Assembly: GCA_025558075.1 (NCBI GenBank)
Contig: JAHLKF010000001.1
Span: forward strand, 1,054,001 to 1,118,000
Source of the DNA: Gaertneriomyces semiglobifer
Lineage: Eukaryota > Chytridiomycota > Chytridiomycetes > Spizellomycetales > Spizellomycetaceae
Length of the DNA stretch: 64,000 bases
Direction: 5' to 3'
The translations under genes and the position numbers were made by a program. This document shows positions 1 through 10,422 of the stretch, in pieces. The first letter of the stretch is position 1; each line of letters opens with the position of its first letter. The notes under the pieces are model-generated. The model had not been told where the DNA came from. It worked only from the letters and a program-made list of their open reading frames with translations, and ran no database searches.

Positions 1-1
1 C

Positions 2-1597
2 GTAAGAGAATATGAGCGCGATCCGACGGACCCCGAGAAGCAACGGGCCATCCGCCATGCTGTGGACCATTTACTTGGTCGGACCGATGCGCTCCAATGT
101 GCTCTGAATCGAGCTCTTGTTGGTCAAGCGGTCAGCGCCATTGCAAATCTTGCTGACCGGAACCAACCCGGAACGGCTATCAATCGTCTGGATCATGCAG
201 CTAGAAACGGCGATAGCGCTGCTCTGAAACCAGCCTTGGAAGATTTCAGAGCTCAAGCGGAAGAGCTTGAAGAAATTGCCAACGCTGCCATCGATCTTGT
301 GGCGGTTGCGAACCCGCAACTGGCTCAGGAGTTGCTCATTATGCGCAACAGAGTGCGCGGTCTCGCGGAAGCTTATGAACATGCAGCGGTAACCCTCGCG
401 AACAATCCGAACGATGCTGCCGTTCAGGAACATTATAAGCAGATCGCCAGTGTATGGGAAGAATGCATTGACGAGTTGCAAAAGAATTTGACAGGACAAG
501 AAGGAGTTTTCAAAGCACACGAGCTTGTTACAGGTACAAAGCAAACACTTGGTCACCATGCCGCTGCCTTGCAGAAAGCCGTCCAGAATCGAGATGCTGA
601 TGGCGCACGTCAAGAGACAGCTCTTGTTTATGCGGCTGCGAAACAGCTTCTGTCCATTGCCAAGGCAGAAGCAGCAAATACTGATGACGCAATTTACCGG
701 CAGGAATTAGAAGTGGAGATTCGGCAGGTGGAACAATTCCTGCCCAACCTGACATCCGCGGCCCAACAAATATTCGAGGGCGACGAAGATATTGCTTTCG
801 ATGCTGCGGCCGCTTTCGGAGCCGTGGTGGGTAATCTTGCATCTCAGCTCGGCGGGTTGACGTCGGCCATTCGGAAGTTCAAAGGTGGAGCGCCCGAAAC
901 GCTCACTCTCCCCGTGGCGCCTCCTCCTGAACCAACCCCGAAGTCGCCTGAAATCACAGAGCCTATTACTCCCTTGAATCAACAGATCGACGCTATTGCC
1001 GAGCAATTAGGGGATATTGTAGTTGTAGAAGAGGAGAAGCCCATGCTTTTGACGGAAGACGAAGCTCGAACCTCGCCTCTGAAAGCGGCTGGCCAAGAGC
1101 TTAAAGTCGAGGCATCCAACTGGACGGCACGAGAAAACTCGATCGTTCATGCCGCGAACACTATGTCGCAGGCCTTGCTGGATCTAGCCTCTTATCACCA
1201 GACTCTACGCCTGAACAGAGATCCCGCGGCGAAGAAACAATTCATCGCAGCAGCTCAGGAGATCATGGGTGAATCCACCAATGTAGCAAAGGCATCTCGC
1301 CCCTTGGTTGATTTATGCACAGATCGTCGTCTTAAGGCACAGCTTTTGGGAACACTAGACCGTATCCAAACGCTTGGACAACAATTCAAGATTGTTGCCG
1401 CAGTGAAAGCATCTGCACCCACTGATACCGATAAGGACGCTCAGTTGGTTGCATGTGCGAACAATCTGATGAGCGGTGTCAAAGGCTGCTTGCGGGACTG
1501 CGAAAGCGCAAGTCTGCGGATATCGGAAGACAAATTGAAAGATATCGGGGTCAAATTCCGTCGGCAAGTGTACCGGGCCAAACAGTTTGGAGCGTAA
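2..1597 (+). CDS. Vinculin homologue, C-terminal part (5' truncated by window edge)
   Basis: The frame is open from base 2 to the TAA at 1595-1597, giving 531 visible residues; the start lies outside the window. The protein is almost entirely helical and rich in Ala, Leu, Glu and Gln, as expected of four-helix-bundle repeats. A proline-rich stretch (PPPEPTP, near 920-940) divides a head-like part from a tail-like part, which matches vinculin. The tail is the most recognisable: segments such as LCTDRRLKAQLL, FKIVAAVKAS and NNLMSGVKGCLRDCESAS follow the vinculin tail (CTDKR, LKILSTVKAT, AQNLMQSVKETVREAEAAS) in order. In animals vinculin links talin and actin at adhesions; in a fungus the partner is unknown and actin anchoring is an inference. 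Alpha-catenin is the alternative, but the Pro linker and tail favour vinculin. Confidence 0.85.
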   Translation, partial: VREYERDPTDPEKQRAIRHAVDHLLGRTDALQCALNRALVGQAVSAIANLADRNQPGTAINRLDHAARNGDSAALKPALEDFRAQAEELEEIANAAIDLVAVANPQLAQELLIMRNRVRGLAEAYEHAAVTLANNPNDAAVQEHYKQIASVWEECIDELQKNLTGQEGVFKAHELVTGTKQTLGHHAAALQKAVQNRDADGARQETALVYAAAKQLLSIAKAEAANTDDAIYRQELEVEIRQVEQFLPNLTSAAQQIFEGDEDIAFDAAAAFGAVVGNLASQLGGLTSAIRKFKGGAPETLTLPVAPPPEPTPKSPEITEPITPLNQQIDAIAEQLGDIVVVEEEKPMLLTEDEARTSPLKAAGQELKVEASNWTARENSIVHAANTMSQALLDLASYHQTLRLNRDPAAKKQFIAAAQEIMGESTNVAKASRPLVDLCTDRRLKAQLLGTLDRIQTLGQQFKIVAAVKASAPTDTDKDAQLVACANNLMSGVKGCLRDCESASLRISEDKLKDIGVKFRRQVYRAKQFGA

Positions 1598-2257
1598 GCT
1601 TTGCTTTGTGGAAGCGCCCCTGGTCATGGTTCCAGTGACTGCACTTGAACAGTGGCAGAAACTGTTTGTCCGGCGTCAAACGCCTACCAAATCTCAATCG
1701 TTTGGGTCAAAGGCTTTAGAGATAGTCACTGTAATAGTACCGGATGACGGCCTACTGCCGAACTGGCGTGGCATTGCAGTACGTAATATATATCACGATG
1801 AAGCGTCATGTTCTGTGCTGTAGAATTCACACTGACGGTGGCACGGTTTGAGAGAAGAGCTTTCGCATGTTGTCACAAACAGGAATCGCGAAAATCGTCG
1901 ATGGGATCAACATTCGCAAGTAACGCTTAGTTACATATAATGTGAACGGCTGGAAAGTTGTCACACTCATCAGTTCCAGTGGCGGAAAAATCTAAAAACT
2001 CCAGGTTCTTGTCCTACCGCGTCGTCCAGCAACGTAAATGCCTGCAAGGAGGGCGCTGTTTTGCCTGAGTAGCATGGTATCACGGCATAGCACTTTTGTC
2101 CTCCAAGCCGCACCATGTATTCATGCCAATACTTGGCAAATTTGAATTGCCGGAAGTTCCGACTCCACTACAGCAGTTGCAAACCGCAATGTCACTGAAT
2201 CGTAAGGGTGTAGTGCGCACTCGCTTCCGATAGCTCCCCTTAAGGTCCATAAAAAAG
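1598..2257. other. Intergenic region between convergent genes
   Basis: This stretch separates the 3' ends of the vinculin and BMT2 genes. I see only short chance reading frames, no RNA gene and no repeat. It presumably holds both 3' untranslated regions. Confidence 0.5.
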
Positions 2258-3094
2258 CTATTCCTTCAAAACAATGCAAAAGTTGTTCCGTGCAACGCCT
2301 GGATTAATTTCCTTCTTCAGGAATGGTCTTCTACGGACATCTTCGATACGCCTTAGCAAATAGAACGCGAGCTTTTTCGACTGATGGCTCGCGGTCAGTT
2401 CCAGCCCGATGGATAGGAGCATGCCCGTTAAATGCTTTTCAGTCATGTAACGTGAATTGGTGACGCATGGGAGCGGCAAAACCAGAAGAAGTAAACCGTC
2501 CGATAGGAGAAACTCCCTGGCCAGAACAAGCATCTTTCCTCGGAGTTCAGGATCTCCAACAAAGTTGACGACGAGGCTCAAGCATACCACATGAAACCTT
2601 TCCGCATCTGACGCAGGCAAGCTCCGTTCGAAAAAGTCCTGCTTTTTAACGGCTGGATTTTGAGGATTCAAGTCGATGGATTCGATATCCAGCCATGACG
2701 TGCACTTTGAATAAGTCTCGCCATATAAAGCTCCAACATCAAGTAGTCTCCACTTTCTGCCATCACTCACACGAGCCTGGTAATGGGTGCGGAGATGGGG
2801 AATGACCCAGCGCCCGCAAGCACCTTTGCCCAATTTTTCATTGCCGCCTTTTAAGGAGGCGCGTTGATAAGCATGAAGCCCACCAATAGCATCCATTTCA
2901 GTTTTTGCTGCCGCTGCCCCCTCATGATCGCCTGTCTTGGTACTTGCTGTGTATTTTTTCAGCAGGGTGTGGTAGGTGGAGATCAGCTTTTGGGTCGAGC
3001 GGATGCGGACGGCCGGCTTTATGATTCCTGCCCCTTGTGGTGCTATTCGTTGTGGTATGGGTACAGGCACGCCCTTACTCTTTCTGCGGGCCAT
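2258..3094 (-). CDS. BMT2: 25S rRNA adenine-N1 methyltransferase, Bmt2 family
   Basis: Single-exon gene of 278 residues starting at the ATG at 3094. The N-terminus is basic (MARRKSKGVPVPIPQR), suiting a nucleolar protein. A Rossmann-type SAM-binding region around residues 115-160 carries LLDVGALYGETYSKCTSWLD followed by the acidic IESIDLNP strand, a signature of the Bmt2 family. Later come FHVVCLSLVVNFVGDPELRGKML and a hydrophobic strand. In yeast this enzyme makes the m1A mark in domain IV of 25S rRNA during 60S assembly. The animal relative is SAMTOR, but the short length and basic N-terminus fit the fungal rRNA enzyme. The upstream region has a CACGTG box and a perfect inverted repeat. Convergent with the vinculin gene. 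Confidence 0.85.
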   Translation of the reverse strand: MARRKSKGVPVPIPQRIAPQGAGIIKPAVRIRSTQKLISTYHTLLKKYTASTKTGDHEGAAAAKTEMDAIGGLHAYQRASLKGGNEKLGKGACGRWVIPHLRTHYQARVSDGRKWRLLDVGALYGETYSKCTSWLDIESIDLNPQNPAVKKQDFFERSLPASDAERFHVVCLSLVVNFVGDPELRGKMLVLAREFLLSDGLLLLVLPLPCVTNSRYMTEKHLTGMLLSIGLELTASHQSKKLAFYLLRRIEDVRRRPFLKKEINPGVARNNFCIVLKE

Positions 3095-3205
3095 TTGGCT
3101 CTTGTTTTCACCTCTTTGTCCGTTCTCGTCGTTGCTTTCTCAAGTCTCAACTCTTTTAACTCTTTCGATGCCAACTTTTAATGCCTCCTACATATCATAT
3201 GACAT

Positions 3206-3234
3206 CACGTGCCTCACATGACCGTGTCATGTGA
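3206..3234. promoter_or_regulatory. CACGTG box plus 9-bp inverted repeat upstream of BMT2
   Basis: CACGTG occupies 3206-3211. It is followed by a perfect 9-bp inverted repeat, TCACATGAC at 3214-3222 and GTCATGTGA at 3226-3234, with a 3-nt spacer. Both arms contain an E-box-like CACATG/CATGTG. The element lies about 112-140 bp upstream of the BMT2 ATG, so a bHLH-type activator site is plausible. This is an inference from position and symmetry only. Confidence 0.4.
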
Positions 3235-4608
3235 TCGCCGGGCCAAATAACGGCAAGCGCATGCCAGTCATACCCGGCGGAGATTCACGCGCCGCAGATC
3301 TGCAAGTGGCGGAGATCTACTAGTACCGTAATAGCCGTCGGGAGCCCCGATGACACAGTGTTTCACTTGCACACGGAGCGATGAAGGCAAGTCAAGTGAA
3401 ACCACACCGTTTGCTGGGGCGTTGGCGTTTGAACCGACGAGATGGGTTTTGAAGCGATGCGAAAGGGAACACAGCAATCCATCTGCGAAGAAGAAGCTGA
3501 TGATTATCGATCCATGTCCAGATCAGAATCACACGGCCAAATCCAAACGTTAACAGGCCCAGAGCCAACGTCGGCCGTGATGAGTATCACCGCGGCGATT
3601 GTGTGATTCCTTTTCATTTAGGGCATCCATATCTGGCAACCTAATAAGCAACAGCGGTCGCAGGCCGTGCCAGAAACCATTGGGTTCCTTGAGGACTCTT
3701 TCAACGAACGCAGAAAGGGCCATGTGTTGGGTGTCCGTGCCATTGTACGAGCTGCGTGTTTGCGTCTTGCTTTCCATGTGCATTGTACAATTGAAGCTTC
3801 ATTAACGAGGGCCCAATGGCAAGATGTGGATCGAGAGATTGCAGCCACCCACTCTCGGGGAGGCAACACACTGATACAAATGGCAACCTGCGTCAATAAT
3901 AACCGAGGCTATGAGGAGCGAGTAGTAAGTTCTTTGGCCTTGCCTGAAAGGCACATGCACCCCATCAATATCACACGTTATACGACGTAAGCTGGCTGGC
4001 TGCATTGCTGGCCCCTTGTTACGTTAAACGTTACCACCACCGCCTGAATTTGAAAGCGCAAAAGGAGGAGGCTTTCACAATAACGCTGCTTTTGCTGCTC
4101 GGTCCCTCCGCGGCGCATCTCGTACCTTATACGAACCTGCTTCAGACGCACTTATTCGAACCAATGCGAGGGTGGCGTTAGTCCACTCTTATATACAAAT
4201 ATTATATACTCCGCTTCGCCCTGTCGAATTCGCACATATTCCTTTTGCTCTTCGCTTCTTCTCTCTTGTAAGAACATCGGCCAGTGGTGTCTATTGAGCG
4301 TTCTTTTCTTCTACGGTGGTTGGATGTGGTGTATATAGAGTCCGACCATTCGCAGGTTTGCCCTTCTCCGCTCATCAGGATCACTCACGTTTCGACGTCG
4401 TTGTCGCCACGCCTCAGTCATCTTCGCAACGGAAGCAGTAGTCCATTTACCTCCGCATCGACTTGCACATCTTCGCCCTGTTGGACGCTAGTCTGCGAGT
4501 GTCGCCCGGCAGTAACCCAAGAGAGAGCGAGTGAGAGTAGATGCGCATGAGGACCAACTTTTGAACAGAATACGTGGGAGTCCGAGGCCCTGATATACAA
4601 CGCTTACA
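3235..4608. other. Divergent intergenic region, BMT2 / SH3-PX gene
   Basis: About 1.4 kb without a convincing gene. Many short frames on both strands overlap one another, none resembles a known family, and their composition is like surrounding noncoding DNA. Near 4188-4210 is an AT-rich TATA-like run (tatatacaaatattatata) about 400 bp upstream of the SH3-PX start. The pyrimidine-rich sequence after it is probably 5' untranslated region. Confidence 0.45.
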
Positions 4609-5835
4609 ATGGTGGCTACAGCGTCAACCATCTTCAAAATTCGGGCTACGTCAGACTTTCTGGCCCAAAAACACCCAGGTGACGAAGTGCTACTTTCATT
4701 TCGGCGTGGACAGGCGTTCTATGTCTTGTCAACCGACAAACAGAAGGGACTATATTTTGTCAGTACTCAATATGCGACGCCGTTTTCACGCACTGCCGTG
4801 TCAGGGCTGGTCCCTGTTGGACACTTTGAGATTGTCGACCTTCTGAGCAAGGATCCATCACCGCCGAAACCTATTCCATCTGGACAAAATGCACATGACG
4901 CGCACAGCCAGCAGCATCCGGAACGAAGTGATATGCGAAAAAACGCATTTTCTCACCTCACATCTGTCAGCCGTCGATACTCCGATGGCGCCCGTCTACA
5001 GCCGCCACGGTTTTCTGAAAAAGATGGGCGGCGTGCTGAGACGTTGCCTCGAAATGTTGGTGTTGCCCAGGACGGCGCGAGATTTGGTCCCTTGGTTCCA
5101 TTGCCAAATCAGCACCAGCCTGTTCGCCGCGGATTGGAAGCGCCACGCCGGACCGACAGTCGCATAGTCCATGCTGAGCTTTTTGGCACCACACGCATTT
5201 CAACTTCAAGCGGTGGCAATGTTCCCGCGTCACCACACCATGTTCTCTACCAAATTCAGGTCACACGGGCCAACAACGTGTTGAATGTGATAACTCGGTC
5301 GTTCGATGACTTTATCATCCTCCACAATTCGCTATCCCAGGCGTACGGCCATTATATGGAATTCCGACAGTATCTCCCTGCTTTGCCGACGCCTATCACA
5401 GTTGCAGATCTTCGATATGCTGATCAGCTGGAACACCGCCTTCAACAACAGCAGGAGATGTTGACTCAATACGTTGCACAACTCATGAAGCTGCCGTCAT
5501 CCATGACAGATAACGCGATGATCACGAGGTTCTTTGCTTCACGGACTGAAGAAGAAGCTACACCCATCGAGTTTGGATATGTGCGACGAAAAGATTCGGG
5601 ATACTCGGCGGAAGGCGACGGGAAACGGCCACCATCTAAAGAAGTGCATGCGCAAGAATTCACACCGGCCATGAATGCCCCCAAACGTACGTCTTCAATG
5701 GCGTTTAACATTCACGCAATATCATCGCAATTCCGGAACACGCTGCATGTGGGAAAGGCAGGCGCACCTCAACTTGCGACGCCTGATCACGGCGACTTTG
5801 ATGCGGAAGAATTCCTGAGCTCTTACGTTGTTTAA
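4609..5835 (+). CDS. SH3-PX domain protein, Bem1/NoxR-like
   Basis: Single exon, 408 residues, from the ATG at 4609. Residues about 6-72 form an SH3 domain of the fungal Bem1 type: IRATSDFLAQ at the start, GDEVLLSFRRGQAFYVLS in the middle, and GLVPVGHFEIVDL as the last strand. A low-complexity linker rich in Pro, Arg and Ser follows. Residues about 210-325 form a PX domain (LYQIQVTRANNVLNVITRSFDDFIILHNSL, then FRQYLPALP) expected to bind phosphoinositides. The C-terminus is disordered. Bem1 has two SH3 domains plus PX and PB1; here I see one SH3 and no PB1, so this is a shortened scaffold rather than a clear orthologue. A role in polarity or NADPH-oxidase assembly is inferred from the family only. 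Confidence 0.75.
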   Translation: MVATASTIFKIRATSDFLAQKHPGDEVLLSFRRGQAFYVLSTDKQKGLYFVSTQYATPFSRTAVSGLVPVGHFEIVDLLSKDPSPPKPIPSGQNAHDAHSQQHPERSDMRKNAFSHLTSVSRRYSDGARLQPPRFSEKDGRRAETLPRNVGVAQDGARFGPLVPLPNQHQPVRRGLEAPRRTDSRIVHAELFGTTRISTSSGGNVPASPHHVLYQIQVTRANNVLNVITRSFDDFIILHNSLSQAYGHYMEFRQYLPALPTPITVADLRYADQLEHRLQQQQEMLTQYVAQLMKLPSSMTDNAMITRFFASRTEEEATPIEFGYVRRKDSGYSAEGDGKRPPSKEVHAQEFTPAMNAPKRTSSMAFNIHAISSQFRNTLHVGKAGAPQLATPDHGDFDAEEFLSSYVV

Positions 5836-6564
5836 ACGGATGCAATGGAAAGCCCGGCCGGCCGGTTGACTATGCTGCGACAATCTTCCCCCTCTTTTGT
5901 GATAACAGTACATAGATTATTTGTGGTTGTTTTTCATTCACGCCCGACCTTCACCGGCGGATAAAGAACAGTGTGTACATAGCCTTGTGAACATATAAAA
6001 AATAGAGCAATAAGATAGAAGTTTCTGCTAGAATCGTCACATTTAGAATCTAAGCCATCGCCTTTGAACTGTCACGCCTCTGCTTGGATGGAAAACCATG
6101 CCCTACTACGTTTATAATCATGCAGGAACCTCTCACGCCCAAAGTTGCGCCAAGGCATTCCACCATCAGGCCGTTTCAATTCAGGCGTACGCGGATCCGA
6201 TACGAGTACGATACGATACGATACGAATCCAGCCAGTGTTCCAGATCCAACGGGCCAACGGCTAAGTCGTTAACATTTTTTTTATTCGGAATAATTGCTT
6301 GCGAGTACAACACGCGCCAAACCTTAAACCTTAAATAAACACGTCATTCTGTGTCATATGTGTGACTGTGCCTCCCTTGGCGTCATATCGCTTGTCGTCG
6401 GCAAAGACAAGACTGTTTGTCGCTGTTAAAAGCTCCCAGGATTTTTAAACCTGCGTAGGATCCATCTTCCACCACCGTCGCATTCTTTACTTTCGTTTGC
6501 TACTGTTGCGTCTCTTCCCACGTATTCTGGTGGTGACTGATCTGTGTGTAATTTTGATAACTGA
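5836..6564. other. Intergenic region with a short pentanucleotide repeat
   Basis: This holds the 3' region of the SH3-PX gene and the upstream region of the ATPase gene. A short tandem run based on the unit ATACG lies at about 6199-6227. No reading frame of note is present. Confidence 0.5.
6199..6227. repeat. Short imperfect (ATACG)n tandem repeat
   Basis: The sequence repeats the pentamer ATACG about five times with one interruption (gatacgagtacgatacgatac and on). It lies about 340 bp upstream of the ATPase start and looks like a microsatellite with no visible function. Confidence 0.6.
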
Positions 6565-9500
6565 ATGGCAAACCGTAATGAAGAACCCACCTCTGCTTAT
6601 GCCGAAACTCGGTCCGTCTCTGTGAAGCTAGATGGAAGAGGTACGTTTGTTGACTTGTCTGCCACAAAGTTTCGGATGTATAAAGATCTAATCCGATTGC
6701 TGTGACATTCCACAGCCAGTATTGAGCATCAGCTAGACATCCATGTCTTGGACCTCGCAGATGCTCCTGAGCATGCCGAGATTTCTCTCGGAGATGTACT
6801 CCAAGGCCTCAAGTATGTCATGGACTACCGCATCAAGGGCGGCAAGCAGCCGCATCTGGATGGAAAGCTGATGGAAAAGCTTCTGGATGGTCTTCTGGCA
6901 AATATGGCCCACCAGACCGGAAACCTTCTCAAGCAATATCCTACTCCTGAAGCCGACCTCGCGTTTGTGCTCTTTGGTGAGTTCTTGCAAGAGGTGGAGG
7001 AGTTCCGCACTGCAGTTGGGAAAAAGAGTGCCACAGATTTGCGGCATTATCTCAAATTTCACCGTCGTTGTCAACCCAGCTCCAGTGAAGAGGAGCGTGC
7101 CGCTGCAGCTGGTGTTCTCAGTTTGTTGATGGCCTACTGTCCCCACCATGACTGGAAGGAACTTGTCAAAGAAGATGAGCACGACGACGTGTTGAAGCTC
7201 ATGAAGGAATACAAGGATGTTTTCAGCGGGATCGGGAGTATGCCGGCGGCTACAGTCGTTCTTCCCCCACAAGCTTTGTATTTTGACAAGAACGCAGAAA
7301 GGCTAGCAGAAATGTACGGAAGTAATATGCAAACCGGATTGGCATCGTCGCGAATCGGCGAGTTAGCCATGCACTACGGGCCAAACAAGCTTCCCTCGCC
7401 TCCCCGCGAGTCTGCTTTGGCCATGTTCTGGGCTCAATTGTCCGATTTTATGGTCCTTATTCTTATCGCCGCTGCGGTCGCCCAGTTCGCCACCAAGGAC
7501 TGGGAAGCTGGTGTTGTTCTCATGGTGGTCGTAGTCATGAACATCACGATCGGATTCACGCAAGAGTACAAGGCAAACAAGGCTCTAGAAGCTCTCCTGT
7601 CTTTGAGCGTCCCGCAAGCTACGGTTATCCGCGATGGTCAGACCCAGGTTATCGATTCCGTCGGACTCGTGCCAGGTGATATTGTTGTTCTCGAGGAAGG
7701 CGATGCTGTTCCTGCCGATCTCCGCCTTTGTGAAGTCGCCCAACTAGAAATTGTCGAGGTTATTCTCACTGGTGAAGCACTTGGTATCCCTAAAAACACC
7801 CGAACTATCCGCAAACGCACCCGTCGACTACCTCTCGGAGATTGCAAAGGTAACGCATTCATGACTACCGTAGTAGCAAGAGGTCGTGGAAAGGGTATCG
7901 TCGTCAGGACCGGTAATCACACTGAGATCGGGAAAATCAGCAGTGCTATCACTGCTGCTCCAAAGAAACAAACTGGCTTGCAAAAGAAACTTGCCAGGTT
8001 GGGCATGTGGTTGGTAGCTGCGTCGATCTTCCTCTGTGTTTTGATTATCGTCATCGGTATGTATCAGATGTTGTGGCTCGTATTTGTTGAAAGCATTATC
8101 ACTTAACAATTGGTCAGGTGTTGCATACAAGCGTGATACTGTAGAAACCGTCAAGGTTGGAGTTAGTTTGGCTGTCTCCGTCATTCCTGAGGGTCTCGTT
8201 GCTGTCGTAACCATTACCATGGCATTGGGTGTCGTTCGTATGTCCCGCCATAACGCCATCGTTCGCAAACTCCCGTCCGTCGAAACGCTTGGGTCCGTCG
8301 ATGTCATCTGCTCTGACAAAACCGGCACACTTACGGAAGGCAAGATGGGTACCGCTGAACTGTGGACTTCAGATAACTCCTTGTTTTCTTTCACGCATTC
8401 GACAAACATGGATCCCAATGTCGGAAACGCCCAGCTACTCAGCACTATATCCTTGGATGAGGCGCTTGCTCAAGCTGCCCAGCCTCAACCGGCCGCTGAT
8501 AGAAGTACTGCAACAGATATTGGAAAATCGTTGGAGGCTGTTCCGAAACACTTGTTTGCTGCCAACATGGCGTTTGCATTGTGTAATAATTCCAACCTTA
8601 CCTACGTCGACGAGGACAAAGCATGGAAGAGCACTGGTGATCCAACAGAAGTTGCTATGACTGTTGCTGCCTACAAAGTTGGATTCGGAAGAGAATGGTT
8701 TTTGAATGACATTGGAATGAAGAAGATTGGAGAATACGCTTTTGACAGGTACTGACATGTCTCGAGGACTTTCTTCATAGTGTTGTACTAATGCTCGTCT
8801 TTGCCTTAGTGAACGCAAGTTGATGAGTGTCATTTTCCAGCAGGCTTCAAACGTTTCCGGTACCAAGAAAGGATTTTCGCCCGAAACGACTTTTATTTTT
8901 GCCAAAGGTGCACCTGAAGGAGTTCTAGCAAATAGCACACACTACTTGCCCCCAACACCTGCCAGTGAACAAGGGAAGAACACCTTCCGTTTCTTGGAAG
9001 ACGTTGAGCCAATGCCTATGACGGACCAATTCGTTGAGGTTGTGTCACAACAAGCTCAGCAAATGGCTTCCGGTGGTTTGCGTGTCTTGGCTTTGGCCAT
9101 GCGGCGCGTCTCTCCTGGTGACGCACAATCCATCATTGGCGCCCAAGTACACACTGCAGCTGAACAACAACTTTGCTTCATCGGTTTGATTGGGCTGATC
9201 GACCCGCCAAAAGAAGGGGTTAAAGAAAGTGTTGCTACTTGCAAGCTTGCGGGAGTTAAGGTGATCATGATTACCGGTGATCATATCGCTACCGCTACTG
9301 CTATTGCCAAGCAGCTCGGTATTTTGGATCCGAATTTGCCCAGCATGAGCAGGGCCATGAAAGGAGTTGAGGTTGACATGCTGTCTCAAGAGCATCTGGC
9401 AGCGCTTAACCCGTTCCCTGTGGTGTTTGCCCGTGTTTCACCGGACAACAAGTTGAAGATCGTTACTGCGCTGCAGTCTCGCAATTTCAGCGTTGCCATG

Positions 9501-10422
9501 ACCGGAGATGGTGTTAACGACGCGCCAGCGATCAAGCAGGCTGATGTTGGTGTTGCAATGGGAATAGGAGGCACCGAGATTACGAAGCAGGCAGCTGATA
9601 TCGTGCTTGCGGATGACAACTTCTCGACTATCGTTGAAGCTGTCCGGGAAGGTCGTGGCGTGTTTGACAACATTCAGAAGTTTGTCATCTACTTACTCAG
9701 TTGCAATTCCGCTGAGATTTATCTCTTCTTAATGTGAGTGATACGGTCATATTACTTTGTTGGTGCGCCGTGTCTAATATTCTTTGTACAGAACGTCTCT
9801 ATGTAACCTTCCAGCACCATTCACTACGATTCAGATTCTATGGGCTAATATTATTGCTGATGTGCCCACATCTCTGTCTCTTGGCGTGGAGCCCCACGAG
9901 ACAGATATTATGACTCGTACACCTCGACCACAAGGTGAAGGCGTCTTGACCATGTCTACTTCGTTGTACGTCCTGGCCCAGGGTATTGTCATGGCCGTTT
10001 TGACTTTTGGCGCCTATCTTCTTGGATATTACCGCCATGTTGGAGGTGATTACCTACAAGAGCAGCGAAGCGTGACCTTTGTCACCTTGACGACGATGCA
10101 GTTGACGTATGCATTCTACTCTCGCTCTATCAGAAACTCGGTATTCCGCACTGGAATCGTGGGTAACAGGTGGCTTGTCGCGGCCTGGATTGGAAGTATG
10201 GCTTGTATGATCATGGGAGTGTACGTACCTGGGCTGAACGATTGGTTGAACTTTGTGCCCATCGGTGGAGTTGGTTGGGCCGTCGTTTGTGTTTGTGTTG
10301 TGGTACAATTTGTGCTCGTCGAGACTCTGAAGGCTGCAAATAGGAGATGGGGCCGTGGAGGATATAGAAGAAAGAATAATAGGTATAATGATTTGCATAG
10401 CGAGATGGAGGTGAGGTTGTAA
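6565..10422 (+). CDS. P2-type cation-transporting ATPase with long N-terminal extension
   Basis: Five exons: 6565-6640, 6716-8056, 8118-8748, 8810-9733, 9792-10422 (introns 75, 61, 61 and 58 nt), giving 1200 residues. Splice phases restore FDSERKLMS and LFLITSL exactly. The core starts near residue 230 (cation-ATPase N motif, LASSRIGELAMHYGPNKLP). It has TGEA (377-380, where TGES is usual), PEGL in M4, CSDKTGTLTEGKM with phospho-Asp539, and TGDGVNDAPA near 914. About ten membrane segments are seen. TEGKM after DKTGTLT recalls fungal ENA (P2D) enzymes, and the M6 text WANIIADVPTSLSLG differs from SERCA, so an ENA- or ACU-like alkali-cation pump is my best guess. The first about 205 residues are helical and match no P-type domain I know. 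Likely plasma membrane or endomembrane. Confidence 0.85.

Noticed and set aside
71..1006. Long minus-strand frames under the vinculin gene
   Set aside because: They mirror a well-supported coding region and show no domain.
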